In this document: one piece after another, positions 1-7,355 of the stretch
Position numbering within the stretch: the first letter of the stretch is position 1
Layout: every line of letters starts with the position of its first letter
NCBI GenBank assembly: GCA_030602145.1
Contig: JAUWAH010000103.1
Location: 1-7,591 of the forward strand
Direction: 5' to 3'
DNA length: 7,591 nt
Origin: Desulfobulbus sp.
GTDB lineage: Bacteria > Desulfobacterota > Desulfobulbia > Desulfobulbales > Desulfobulbaceae
Program-made: the position numbers and the translations under genes
Notes under the pieces: model-generated
The model's input: only the letters and a program-made list of their open reading frames with translations
Database searches by the model: none
What the model was told of the DNA's origin: nothing

Positions 1-545
1 GAATAATTGAAGGTGATCGTCATGGTGCCGCTGTAGGGGCCGTTGACCGTGGACGGTGGGAAGACGATTTCGCCGCCGACATGGATGAGTTCATCAGAAC
101 CAGGCGAAGCACCGCCGCTCTTATTGATCGGGTTGAGTCCACCCGTCGAATTGTTGGCAATATTGGTCACGGTCACCGTCTGGCCGGCGGCGCTGCCGCT
201 GCCGTTCAAGGTTACGGTGGCTGGATAGACCACGTGGATGGTGAAGGCGTTGGGAGAGGCGATGGTCACCAGGCCGCTGCCGCCGCCGGTGATGGACGAC
301 GATCCGGTGGCCGCAGGCGTGGCCGAGCCTCCGGTGGCGTTAATGCGAATGGTGTCGCCCCCGGGGCTGAGGCCGATGGTGCCGAAATCCAGGTTGTTGT
401 TGACGGTTTCGGAAAGGGTGGTGGCCACCGTTACATCAATGGTCATGGTCACGTCGCCGGCGGTCGCCATGGTGCCTGACAGGGCTGTAGCCCCGAACAG
501 GGCGGCGCCGACCAGCAGTGCACCGCATTTTGTTCTTCTCAGCAT
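1..545 (-). CDS. Exported DUF4402 domain protein (3' end just beyond the window)
   Basis: The minus-strand frame is open from an ATG at 545 to the window edge, giving 181 complete codons and no stop. A perfect AGGAGG (551-556) lies 5 bases before the ATG and fixes the start. The N-terminus is a classical Sec signal peptide: basic residues MLRRTK, a hydrophobic stretch at about 8-23, and a likely signal peptidase I site after Ala29 (ATA|GD). No lipobox is seen. The mature part is rich in Gly, Ser, Thr and Val, has no cysteine, and looks all-beta. LDFGTI (residues 52-57), a late LIHVGGEI segment (153-160) and the end YSGTMTITFNY (171-181) match the pattern of DUF4402 proteins, which normally end a residue or two after such a strand. 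The gene is therefore probably missing only its last few codons here. DUF4402 proteins are exported and sometimes surface or fimbria-associated, but the function is unknown. A separate promoter makes it independent of radA. Confidence 0.8.
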   Translation of the reverse strand, partial: MLRRTKCGALLVGAALFGATALSGTMATAGDVTMTIDVTVATTLSETVNNNLDFGTIGLSPGGDTIRINATGGSATPAATGSSSITGGGSGLVTIASPNAFTIHVVYPATVTLNGSGSAAGQTVTVTNIANNSTGGLNPINKSGGASPGSDELIHVGGEIVFPPSTVNGPYSGTMTITFNY

Positions 546-631
546 GATTTCCTCCTGGGTAGGTCGATTCTGTTTGCTCTCTTGCGCTGGGTCCTTTGGT
601 GGTCCCCGAAAAGACAGCCACTTCTAGCCAT

Positions 632-660
632 ATTGTATGGTATCGGCTCGGTTCGACCAA
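632..660 (-). promoter_or_regulatory. Likely sigma-70 promoter of the DUF4402 gene
   Basis: On the minus strand, TTGGTC (655-660) and TACAAT (632-637) are separated by exactly 17 bases. The -10 matches consensus at 5 of 6 positions and the -35 at 3 of 6. Transcription would start near 625 and leave a leader of about 80 bases before the ATG at 545. The -10 lies inside a perfect inverted repeat, CCATA-CAA-TATGG (628-640), which could be an operator. The rest of the 546-739 gap shows no convincing gene. A T6 run downstream of radA (681-686 on the minus strand) lacks a preceding hairpin, so no clear radA terminator is visible. Confidence 0.45.
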
Positions 661-739
661 ATTTTAACTGTTCATGTCAGAAAAAAGTCCATCACCGCAA
701 GAGATTCGGGGGAAGCAGCGGAGCGGGCGGCGGGATCGG

Positions 740-2110
740 TCACCCCCCGAACAGATGCTCGGCCAATTCGGCCACTGTGCGCACGGCCACAACGCGCATC
801 CCCTGTCGACCGTTGCTCTTGAGTTGACGGGCCGAGGACTCGGGCATGAGAAAGGTGGCGAAGCCCAGCCGGCCGGCCTCGCGCAGCCGCATCTCCATCT
901 GGCCCACGGCCCGGACCTCGCCGGCCAGGCCGACCTCGCCGCAGACCACGGTGGCCGGATCGATGGGCCGCTCGAAGAAGCTGGACAACAGCGCCGCCAC
1001 CACGCCGAGGTCCAGAGCCGGCTCGACAATGCGGATGCCGCCGGCGATGTTGAGAAAAATATCGTGATCGAACAGGGTCACCCCCAGCTTCTTCTCCAGC
1101 ACGGCGGTCAGGAGGGCCAACCGCTGGGGGTCGGCGCCGATGGCTGTGCGCCGGGCCGTGCCCAGGCTGGAGCGGCTGACCAGGGCCTGGACCTCGACCA
1201 GGATGGGCCGGGTGCCTTCGACGCTGGGCAGGACCACCGAACCCGGCACGTTGACCGGTCGCTCGGCCAGGAACAGGGCCGAGGGATTGTCGACCCCGAC
1301 CAGGCCGCGCTCCTGCATCTCGAAGACGCCGATCTCGTTGGTGGAGCCGAACCGGTTCTTGACCGTGCGCAGGATGCGGAACACCTGGCCGCGGTCCCCC
1401 TCGAAGTAGAGCACGGTGTCGACCATGTGCTCCAGGACCCGGGGGCCGGCGATGGCCCCGTCCTTGGTGACATGGCCGACCAGGAGCACGGGCAGGTGGC
1501 TCGACTTGGCCAGGGCCAGCAGCCGGGCGGCCGCCTCCCGCACCTGGGTGACCGATCCCGGCGCCGAACCCACCTCCTCGCTGTAGACCGTCTGGATCGA
1601 ATCCACCGCCAGCAGGGCCGGCCCCATCCGGCCGGCCAGATCGACGATGGCCTCGACGCAGTTTTCGGTGGAGACCTCGATGCCCTGCTCGGCGATGGCC
1701 AGCCGACCGGCCCGCATGCGGATCTGGTGCACCGACTCCTCGCCGGTGACGTAGAGCACCGTGCGCTGCTGCGCCGCCAGCGAGGCGAGCAGTTGCAGGA
1801 TCAGGGTCGACTTGCCGATACCGGGGTCGCCGCCGATCAGCACCAGCGAGCCCGGTACGATGCCGCCGCCCAGGACCCGGTCCATCTCGCCGATACCGGT
1901 CACCAGGCGGACCGCCTCATCCGGTGCCACCGCCGTCAGGGGCTGAGCGGTCGCAGCCGTTCGCCGGCCGGACAAGGTCGGCGCTGGTCTGTCCTGTTCG
2001 CTCAGACTGTCCCAGGCGCCGCAGTCGGGGCAGCGGCCCAGCCATTTACGGCTGACAAAACCGCACTGGCCACAGACGAACATCGGGGTGTTTTTTTTCG
2101 CTGACTGCAT
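740..2110 (-). CDS. radA: DNA repair protein RadA (Sms)
   Basis: This is a complete 456-residue protein, the usual RadA length. RadA is a cytoplasmic RecA-like ATPase that drives branch migration during homologous recombination and repair of stalled forks. The N-terminal C4 zinc finger is intact (Cys13-x2-Cys16 and Cys27-x2-Cys30). The RecA-type core has Walker A GGDPGIGKST (93-102), a Walker B-like LLAVDSIQT (166-174), and the RadA-specific KNRFG motif (251-255). The C-terminal third (about 285-456) is the Lon-protease-like domain, with RTAIGADPQRLALL and GEVGLAGEVRAVG segments. In RadA this domain serves as a scaffold and lacks protease activity. The start at 2110 is the first ATG; an internal ATG (Met10, just before the zinc finger) has no visible ribosome site, and the upstream site for Met1 (AGGTT) is itself weak. 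Codons 5-7 contain a run of eight A. The gene appears monocistronic, with its own promoter candidate in the gap before hicBA. Confidence 0.96.
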   Translation of the reverse strand: MQSAKKNTPMFVCGQCGFVSRKWLGRCPDCGAWDSLSEQDRPAPTLSGRRTAATAQPLTAVAPDEAVRLVTGIGEMDRVLGGGIVPGSLVLIGGDPGIGKSTLILQLLASLAAQQRTVLYVTGEESVHQIRMRAGRLAIAEQGIEVSTENCVEAIVDLAGRMGPALLAVDSIQTVYSEEVGSAPGSVTQVREAAARLLALAKSSHLPVLLVGHVTKDGAIAGPRVLEHMVDTVLYFEGDRGQVFRILRTVKNRFGSTNEIGVFEMQERGLVGVDNPSALFLAERPVNVPGSVVLPSVEGTRPILVEVQALVSRSSLGTARRTAIGADPQRLALLTAVLEKKLGVTLFDHDIFLNIAGGIRIVEPALDLGVVAALLSSFFERPIDPATVVCGEVGLAGEVRAVGQMEMRLREAGRLGFATFLMPESSARQLKSNGRQGMRVVAVRTVAELAEHLFGG

Positions 2111-2192
2111 GAACCGGAACCTGAAGATGGGTTTCGCCTCGGCAATGAGGCCGTTTTCCCGTGGAATTTTTGACCGAACTCCTTATCATGGC

Positions 2193-2221
2193 CTTATACA
2201 GTGGCGGATGCGGCGACGCAA
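2193..2221 (-). promoter_or_regulatory. Likely sigma-70 promoter of radA
   Basis: On the minus strand, TTGCGT (2216-2221) is followed after exactly 17 bases by TATAAG (2193-2198). The -10 matches consensus at 5 of 6 positions and the -35 at 3 of 6. The inferred transcript start is near 2186, giving a leader of about 75 bases. The same stretch carries a weaker plus-strand promoter-like pair (TTGACC 2170-2175 and TATACA 2195-2200, 19-base spacing), so the region may be divergent. Confidence 0.4.
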
Positions 2222-2347
2222 GCCCTGCCATCGGCTTCCGGCCCCGAACCGTCGCCGGAACCGACCTGTTCATAAAAACAGATTCATAAAAAACACCACA
2301 CCGTTTCCTGACCTGTGACCGGTACGGTGTCGGACACCCGTTTTTTT
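2209..2347 (+). ncRNA. Candidate structured RNA: hicBA leader or small RNA
   Basis: The non-coding DNA between radA and hicB contains a succession of potential stems. (1) TGCG-GCGA-CGCA (2209-2220) is a 4-bp stem capped by a GNRA-type tetraloop. (2) An 11-bp stem with a single bulged C has arms 2231-2242 and 2254-2264 and an 11-base loop. (3) CTGTT-CATAAA-AACAG (2266-2281) forms a 5-bp stem. (4) ACACCGT (2298-2304) can pair with ACGGTGT (2324-2330). (5) That same second arm can instead pair with 2334-2342 in a hairpin followed by a T-tract. The plus strand is favoured because only that strand ends in T residues. A short direct repeat, TTCATAAAAA (2269-2278 and 2284-2293), lies in the middle. 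A possible promoter is TTGACC (2170-2175) with TATACA (2195-2200), though its 19-base spacing is poor. I do not recognise a known riboswitch or sRNA family. It could be an independent sRNA or an attenuating leader, or the stems could be chance structure in GC-rich DNA. Confidence 0.33.
2324..2347 (+). terminator. Intrinsic-terminator-like hairpin ahead of hicB
   Basis: ACGGTGT (2324-2330), loop CGG, then ACACCCGT (2334-2341) forms a 7-bp stem with one bulged C. It runs directly into a run of seven T (2341-2347). No plus-strand protein gene ends upstream, because radA reads away on the other strand. The hairpin therefore either ends a small RNA or attenuates transcription into hicBA. Only 41 bases separate the T-tract from the hicB ATG, and no promoter hexamers are visible there. 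Confidence 0.5.
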
Positions 2348-2375
2348 CACCATTGTCCGGTTCAAACCAAAGAGC

Positions 2376-2382
2376 AAAGGAG
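2376..2382 (+). promoter_or_regulatory. Ribosome binding site fixing the hicB start
   Basis: AAAGGAG lies 6 bases before the ATG at 2389. This decides the start against an in-frame TTG at 2353, which would add 12 residues atypical of HicB and has no ribosome site. Confidence 0.85.
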
Positions 2383-2388
2383 ATCCTT

Positions 2389-2607
2389 ATGAAAGCTGAA
2401 TTTACAGCAATTATAGAAAAAGCCCCGGAAGGCGGATTTTGGGCAATTTGTCCGGAAGTATCTGGTGCAAACGGTCAGGGAGAAACAATAGAGGAAGCAA
2501 AAACAAGTTTACGAGAGGCCATTGAATTGATCTTTGAGGATCGCAAAGCGGATATACTTCGAGGTTTGCCTGACGACGCTATCCAGGAAAAGGTGACAAT
2601 CGGATGA
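2389..2607 (+). CDS. hicB: HicB-family antitoxin, short form
   Basis: A 72-residue HicB-like antitoxin, expected to bind and neutralise the HicA ribonuclease encoded by the next gene. The sequence shows the HicB partial RNase H-like fold pattern. Strand 1 is KAEFTAIIEKAPEGGFWAICPEVSGANGQG (residues 2-31), with the typical Gly-Gly-Phe/Tyr-x-Ala followed by a C/V-P-E-x-x-G turn. A helix follows, TIEEAKTSLREAIELIFED (33-51). The protein stops soon after, with no helix-turn-helix or ribbon-helix-helix DNA-binding extension, unlike longer HicB proteins of about 130-150 residues. Its stop overlaps the hicA start (ATGA, 2604-2607), so translation is probably coupled. GC content is about 44% by count, well below the neighbouring genes, suggesting horizontal arrival. 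A strong ribosome site sits 6 bases upstream. Confidence 0.88.
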   Translation: MKAEFTAIIEKAPEGGFWAICPEVSGANGQGETIEEAKTSLREAIELIFEDRKADILRGLPDDAIQEKVTIG

Positions 2608-2783
2608 AACGCAGCGATTTGGAAAGGAAACTGAGGATCGCGGGCTGCTACTTGAAACGGGAAGGAGCGTCTCACTCACTCTGGATCAATCCAAAGGATG
2701 GCTCAATTGAAGCAGTTCCTCGGCACAACGAAATCAAAGAGCCTTTGGCAAAGAAGATTTTGAAGAATCTCAACGCTGAATAA
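2604..2783 (+). CDS. hicA: HicA-family mRNA interferase toxin
   Basis: A 59-residue protein, a typical size for the small double-stranded-RNA-binding-like HicA toxins that cleave mRNA and arrest translation. It begins MKRSDLERKLRIAGCYLKRE, the family's first helix. Next comes GASHSLWIN (21-29), where His24 in the G-x-S-H context is the expected catalytic histidine. The C-terminal PRHNEIKEPLAKKILKNL segment (39-56) is the common HicA ending. All expected elements are present, so the toxin looks intact. The start codon overlaps the antitoxin stop in ATGA. The order is antitoxin first, the reverse of the E. coli hicAB arrangement but widespread among short HicB/HicA pairs. GC is about 46% by count. 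No clear terminator follows: a small AACCA-GGA-TGGTT inverted repeat (2782-2794) lacks a T-tract. Confidence 0.9.
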   Translation: MKRSDLERKLRIAGCYLKREGASHSLWINPKDGSIEAVPRHNEIKEPLAKKILKNLNAE

Positions 2784-2936
2784 CCAGGATGGTTGGACCA
2801 AATCGGCCGCCACAACAAACGATATACAGCCCGCATTCCGGCATAGCAACAGAGCGGGGGTTACTATCATTCATATCAATAAATCAAACAGTTCGCCCAC
2901 ATAAACTCGGACCTAAATATCCACCGGAGACTATCC

Positions 2937-3353
2937 ATGCACTATGTCGCCACCAAAATCTGCCGGGCCAGTGAGATCGGCTACAACGGCAACCTGTTCG
3001 GCGGGGCCATGCTCTCCTGGCTCGACGAGGCCGGCGCCGCCTTTGCCGGCTACCTTTGCCGCACGCCCAACATGGTCACCCTGAAGATGGACGAGGTCCG
3101 GTTCAGGCGGCCGGTCAAGATCAGCCACCATGTCCGCATCTATGCCCGGGTGCACCAAGTCGGCACCAGTTCGCTGACCATCGACGTCGAGGCCAGGCGA
3201 TTTGATTTCGAAAAGCAACTGGAGGAGATCGTCTGCTCGACCCGGATCGTCTACGTCAAGATCGACGAGGCCGGCAAGGCCATCCCCATCGACCCCCAGC
3301 TCCGCGCCACCATGGAGACCGCCTCGCCGGGCGAGCTGATGCACCGATTCTGA
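2937..3353 (+). CDS. Acyl-CoA thioesterase, hotdog fold
   Basis: A 138-residue single-hotdog protein, probably hydrolysing acyl-CoA thioesters to free acid and CoA in the cytoplasm. The active-site helix is clear: YNGNLFGGAMLSWLDEAGAAFA (residues 16-37), with the G-N-x-F-G-G turn and the Asp30-Glu31 pair seen in YciA/BACH-like acyl-CoA thioesterases. The strands VRFRRPVKISHHVRIYARV (54-72) and VGTSSLTIDVEA (75-86) follow the family order. Substrate chain length cannot be read from sequence. GGAGA (2926-2930), 6 bases before the ATG, supports the start. Pyruvate kinase follows after 42 bases on the same strand and is likely co-transcribed. The 153-base gap from hicA is AT-richer, holds no recognisable gene, and must contain any promoter for the pair, though I could not pick a convincing one. 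Confidence 0.85.
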   Translation: MHYVATKICRASEIGYNGNLFGGAMLSWLDEAGAAFAGYLCRTPNMVTLKMDEVRFRRPVKISHHVRIYARVHQVGTSSLTIDVEARRFDFEKQLEEIVCSTRIVYVKIDEAGKAIPIDPQLRATMETASPGELMHRF

Positions 3354-3395
3354 CCGCCGCCAAACAGTTCCAACCTTTCCTTCCAAGGAGACTCC

Positions 3396-4815
<1,420 letters not shown>

Positions 4816-4841
<26 letters not shown>

Positions 4842-5520
4842 TCGGACAGGATTCCGCCCCCGGATCGGCGAGCAGCCGGACCAGGGCATGGTTGGTATTG
4901 ACAGCAGCCGGACAGGGCGTGCGGCGGTAGGCATCCAGGTCGGCCGGGGTGTCGATGTCCCGCATCGTCTTGAGCAAGTGCACCGCCAGGCCGCAGCGGT
5001 CGAATCGCTCCAGGGTGGCGGCCAGGACCCGGTCGGTGGACCAGGGGATGTCGCCGGTGAACAGTTCCCGCCGAAAGGTGCGGCGGCCAAGTCCGATCAG
5101 GCCGTAGCCACCGTCCGCCGAAGGCGCCAGGACAGCGCCATGCTCGGCCAAGGCGACCCGGGCCCGACGGATGACCGCTGCCTCCAGATCGGGCAGGTCG
5201 CTGCCCGCCAAGATGACGCCCTCGCAGCCCGTGGCCAGGCAGTCCTCGAAGGCCCCTGCCATGCGGGCACCGATGTCGCCGCCGCGCTGCGGGCGGACCA
5301 CGGCAGCCCCCGCCAGCCAGGCCGCCGGCAGGCTGTCGAGGTTGCCGTCGTACACGAGGTGCAGTTCCAGCCCGGATGCGGCCACAGCCGCGAGGACATC
5401 GGCCACCATGGCCTCATACAGGGTGCAGGCCGCCGCCTCGCCAACACCGGCCGCCAGGCGGGTCTTGACCCGGCCGGGAACCGGCACGCGCACCATCAGG
5501 GCCACCACCACCTCAGCCAT
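4816..5520 (-). CDS. TIGR04282-family (DUF2064) glycosyltransferase-like protein
   Basis: A 234-residue protein with a CofC/MobA-like nucleotidyltransferase (GT-A) fold. The family is annotated with arsenosugar biosynthesis because it often sits beside TIGR04283 and the radical-SAM enzyme ArsS, but its reaction has not been established for this protein. The N-terminus has VPVPGRVKTRLA (12-23), the family's nucleotide-binding signature. SDLPDLE (107-113) corresponds to the usual T/S-D-x-P-D-L metal site. DGGYGLIGL (136-144) and RDIDTPADL (187-195) complete the set. The ATG at 5520 is chosen over an in-frame upstream start at 5589 because the signature begins soon after it and GGGAGG lies 6 bases upstream. 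The extra 23 residues would lie inside the preceding gene. The start overlaps the stop of the TIGR04283 gene by 8 bases (ATGGCTGA), implying coupled translation. It is the last gene of the minus operon, and its 3' end runs into pyk. Confidence 0.88.
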
Positions 5521-6628
5521 CCATGCCCTCCCGCCTACCCCGGCGGTCGCCGCCGTCCCTGCCCTCCAGCAGCCAACAGATCGGGGCAAGCACCATCATG
5601 TATCCGCAAAAGCACCCCAGCCCGGCCAGGATGTCCACCAACCGGAAGTTGAGGAAGGGAGCGAGAATCCGGTCGTGGAAGCGCAACAGCGGCGTCCGGC
5701 CCGCGCCGAGAAGCGGCTGCATGCAGACATCGACAGCCAGCAGCGGCTGCCAGGCGTTCTCCCGCACCAGTCGTCCAAGGCGAAAAAAAACGGTCGCGGT
5801 GCCGGCCGCTCCCCAGTCATGGCGGACCATGGTCCAGAGCAGGCGGAAAAACGGCCAGAGTCGCAGCTGGCCGGTGGCCTCCTGGAGCCGGTACACCCCG
5901 GGAGCACGGTGGAAGAATCGTTCTTCACCCACCGCATACATGCCCATCATGATGCCCATGAGCAGGTAGCGGCGGTACAGCCCCTCGCTCTCGAACCGGC
6001 GGGCCGAGGTGCAGAGCACACCGGGCAGGGTGACGAGACACCCCAGGGTACGGATGCGGGCGGCGATGCGCTGATCCTCCAGGAAAGGCAGGCTGTCGTC
6101 GAAGCCGCCCAGTTGGTCGAAGAAGGTACGGGAAAGCAGCAGGCCCTGATCGCCGTTGGTGGTGTGGGGCCGGTTGAGGCCGGTCTTGGCCTCCATGTAG
6201 CGGTAGAGCAGATCGCCGCCGCCCGTGCGCCGGGAAAAGCGGAGCCGGAAATGACCGGCCACCCGGGGGTGGTCCTTTTCCGCCCGGCGCAGGGCAGCCA
6301 GCCCATTGGCGAGCAGATCGGGGTCTTCCAGACGGCTATCGGCATGGAGGAAGAGCAGATAGGGGGCAGTGGCCGATGTGACGGCCTCGTTCATCTGGGC
6401 GCCCCGGCCGCGCCCGCCGACAACGAAGACGGCGCCATGGGATTGGGCGACCTCCCTGCTCCCATCGACGGAGCCGCCGTCGCCGATGAGCACCTCCAGG
6501 TCCACTCCCCGCTGCCGGGCCAGATCGCCGAGCAGGGCCGGCAGCACCGCCGCCTCGTTGAGCGCGGGAACAATCACCGAGAGGCGGGGCAAGCCAGCGG
6601 CTGTCCCGACGATGTCAGCCACCGTCAT
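5513..6628 (-). CDS. TIGR04283-family glycosyltransferase with C-terminal membrane extension
   Basis: A 371-residue family 2 (GT-A) glycosyltransferase. The catalytic domain begins LSVIVPALNEAAVLPALL (16-33), followed by GDGGSVDGS (49-57), GRGRGAQMNEA (72-82) and the metal-binding FLHADSRL (93-100). NGDQGLLLSR (158-167) and FLEDQRIAARIRTLG (182-196) are the acceptor and catalytic region typical of TIGR04283. Members usually end near residue 230. Here about 140 more residues follow, rich in Arg, Leu, Trp and Phe, with a probable transmembrane helix at about 331-354 and a charged Arg/Asp/Gly tail. Membrane anchoring is inferred. Start choice is uncertain: the ATG at 6628 is only 3 bases from GGAGG, while the GTG at 6622 is 9 bases away and would give an 8-base overlap with the pgl stop. 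The gene lies between pgl and the TIGR04282 gene, overlapping both. Confidence 0.87.
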   Translation of the reverse strand: MTVADIVGTAAGLPRLSVIVPALNEAAVLPALLGDLARQRGVDLEVLIGDGGSVDGSREVAQSHGAVFVVGGRGRGAQMNEAVTSATAPYLLFLHADSRLEDPDLLANGLAALRRAEKDHPRVAGHFRLRFSRRTGGGDLLYRYMEAKTGLNRPHTTNGDQGLLLSRTFFDQLGGFDDSLPFLEDQRIAARIRTLGCLVTLPGVLCTSARRFESEGLYRRYLLMGIMMGMYAVGEERFFHRAPGVYRLQEATGQLRLWPFFRLLWTMVRHDWGAAGTATVFFRLGRLVRENAWQPLLAVDVCMQPLLGAGRTPLLRFHDRILAPFLNFRLVDILAGLGCFCGYMMVLAPICWLLEGRDGGDRRGRREGMDG

Positions 6629-7355
6629 CCGCCTCCAGCAGCGAGGCCGCCTCCCGGTCGATCAACCAGAGCACCTCGCCGGCAACCGGCCGGATCAGGT
6701 CCACCGGCAGCGACCCTTCACCGCGCAGCGCCGCCCGCACCACCCGGGCCTTGGATCGGCCACTGACCAGAAAAACCACCAGCCTGGCCTGGTTGAACAG
6801 CGGCGCGGTCAGGGTCACCCGATCAAAGTCCTCCTCGGCCCGGCGGGCAACACCGGTCCAGCGGTCGGTGGCCATCAGGGTGGCCAGGCCGGGCAGGAGG
6901 GAGGCAATGTGGCCGTCTTCGCCCAGACCGAGCAGCACTAGGTCGAAACAGGGTGGCTGACCATCGAAGAAGGTTGCGATACGGTCGCCATAAGCGGTCG
7001 CTGCTACCTCCGGCGAGCCGGCGCAGTCAATGGCATGCACCTGTTCGGGCGGAACGGCTACATGGTCGAGCAGGGCCCTGCGGACCATGGTCTCGTTGCG
7101 CTGCGGGTCGCCCGCCGGCAGGCAGCGCTCATCGCCCCAGAACAGGTGCAGGTGCGACCAGGGGACGCTGCCGGCATGGGGTTCGCCGGCCAGGAGTTCA
7201 TAGGCCCGGCGCGGGGTGCTGCCGCCGGCCAGGGCCACCGCGCAGCGGCCGCGCGCCGCCACCGCCTCCTCCGCCCGTTGAACAAAAAGTGCCGCCGCCG
7301 CCCAGGCGAGCGATTCGGCGTCCTCGCAGATCCGCAGCCGCCCCTCGCCGCTCAT
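6615..7355 (-). CDS. pgl: 6-phosphogluconolactonase (DevB type)
   Basis: A 246-residue enzyme that hydrolyses 6-phosphoglucono-1,5-lactone to 6-phosphogluconate, step two of the oxidative pentose phosphate pathway, in the cytoplasm. Length and motifs match the SOL/DevB family in the NagB-like fold: VALAGGSTPRRAYELL (40-55), LFWGDERCLPAGDPQRN (71-87), and the signature LLGLGEDGHIASLLPG (141-156). The ATG at 7355 is chosen because it overlaps the zwf stop as ATGA (7352-7355), the classical coupling seen in zwf-pgl operons. An in-frame upstream ATG at 7382 lies within zwf and has no ribosome site. The 3' end overlaps the TIGR04283 gene by 8 or 14 bases, depending on that gene's start. Confidence 0.94.
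   Translation of the reverse strand: MSGEGRLRICEDAESLAWAAAALFVQRAEEAVAARGRCAVALAGGSTPRRAYELLAGEPHAGSVPWSHLHLFWGDERCLPAGDPQRNETMVRRALLDHVAVPPEQVHAIDCAGSPEVAATAYGDRIATFFDGQPPCFDLVLLGLGEDGHIASLLPGLATLMATDRWTGVARRAEEDFDRVTLTAPLFNQARLVVFLVSGRSKARVVRAALRGEGSLPVDLIRPVAGEVLWLIDREAASLLEADDGG

Noticed and set aside
546..625. Possible c-di-GMP (GEMM) riboswitch in the DUF4402 leader
   Set aside because: A GCGCAAGAGAGCAAAC-like stretch looked suggestive, but the conserved core and paired arms of the motif are not present.
674..2104. 476-codon plus-strand open frame opposite radA
   Set aside because: It is an antisense shadow of a fully supported radA in GC-rich DNA. Its translation is low-complexity (His, Gln, Gly and Asp-rich) with no domain.
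2353..2388. Upstream TTG start that would lengthen HicB by 12 residues
   Set aside because: The ATG at 2389 has AAAGGAG at ideal spacing, and the HicB domain begins directly at that methionine.
2782..2794. AACCA-GGA-TGGTT hairpin after hicA as a terminator
   Set aside because: The stem is only 5 bp and no T-tract follows, so it does not meet the form of an intrinsic terminator.
2830..2858. CCCGC...GCGGG inverted repeat in the hicA-thioesterase gap
   Set aside because: The 5-bp stem with a loop of about 19 bases is expected by chance.
5171..6766. 531-codon plus-strand open frame opposite the glycosyltransferase and pgl genes
   Set aside because: It crosses three well-supported overlapping genes on the other strand. 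The product is repetitive Ala/Pro/Arg/Gln with no recognisable motif.
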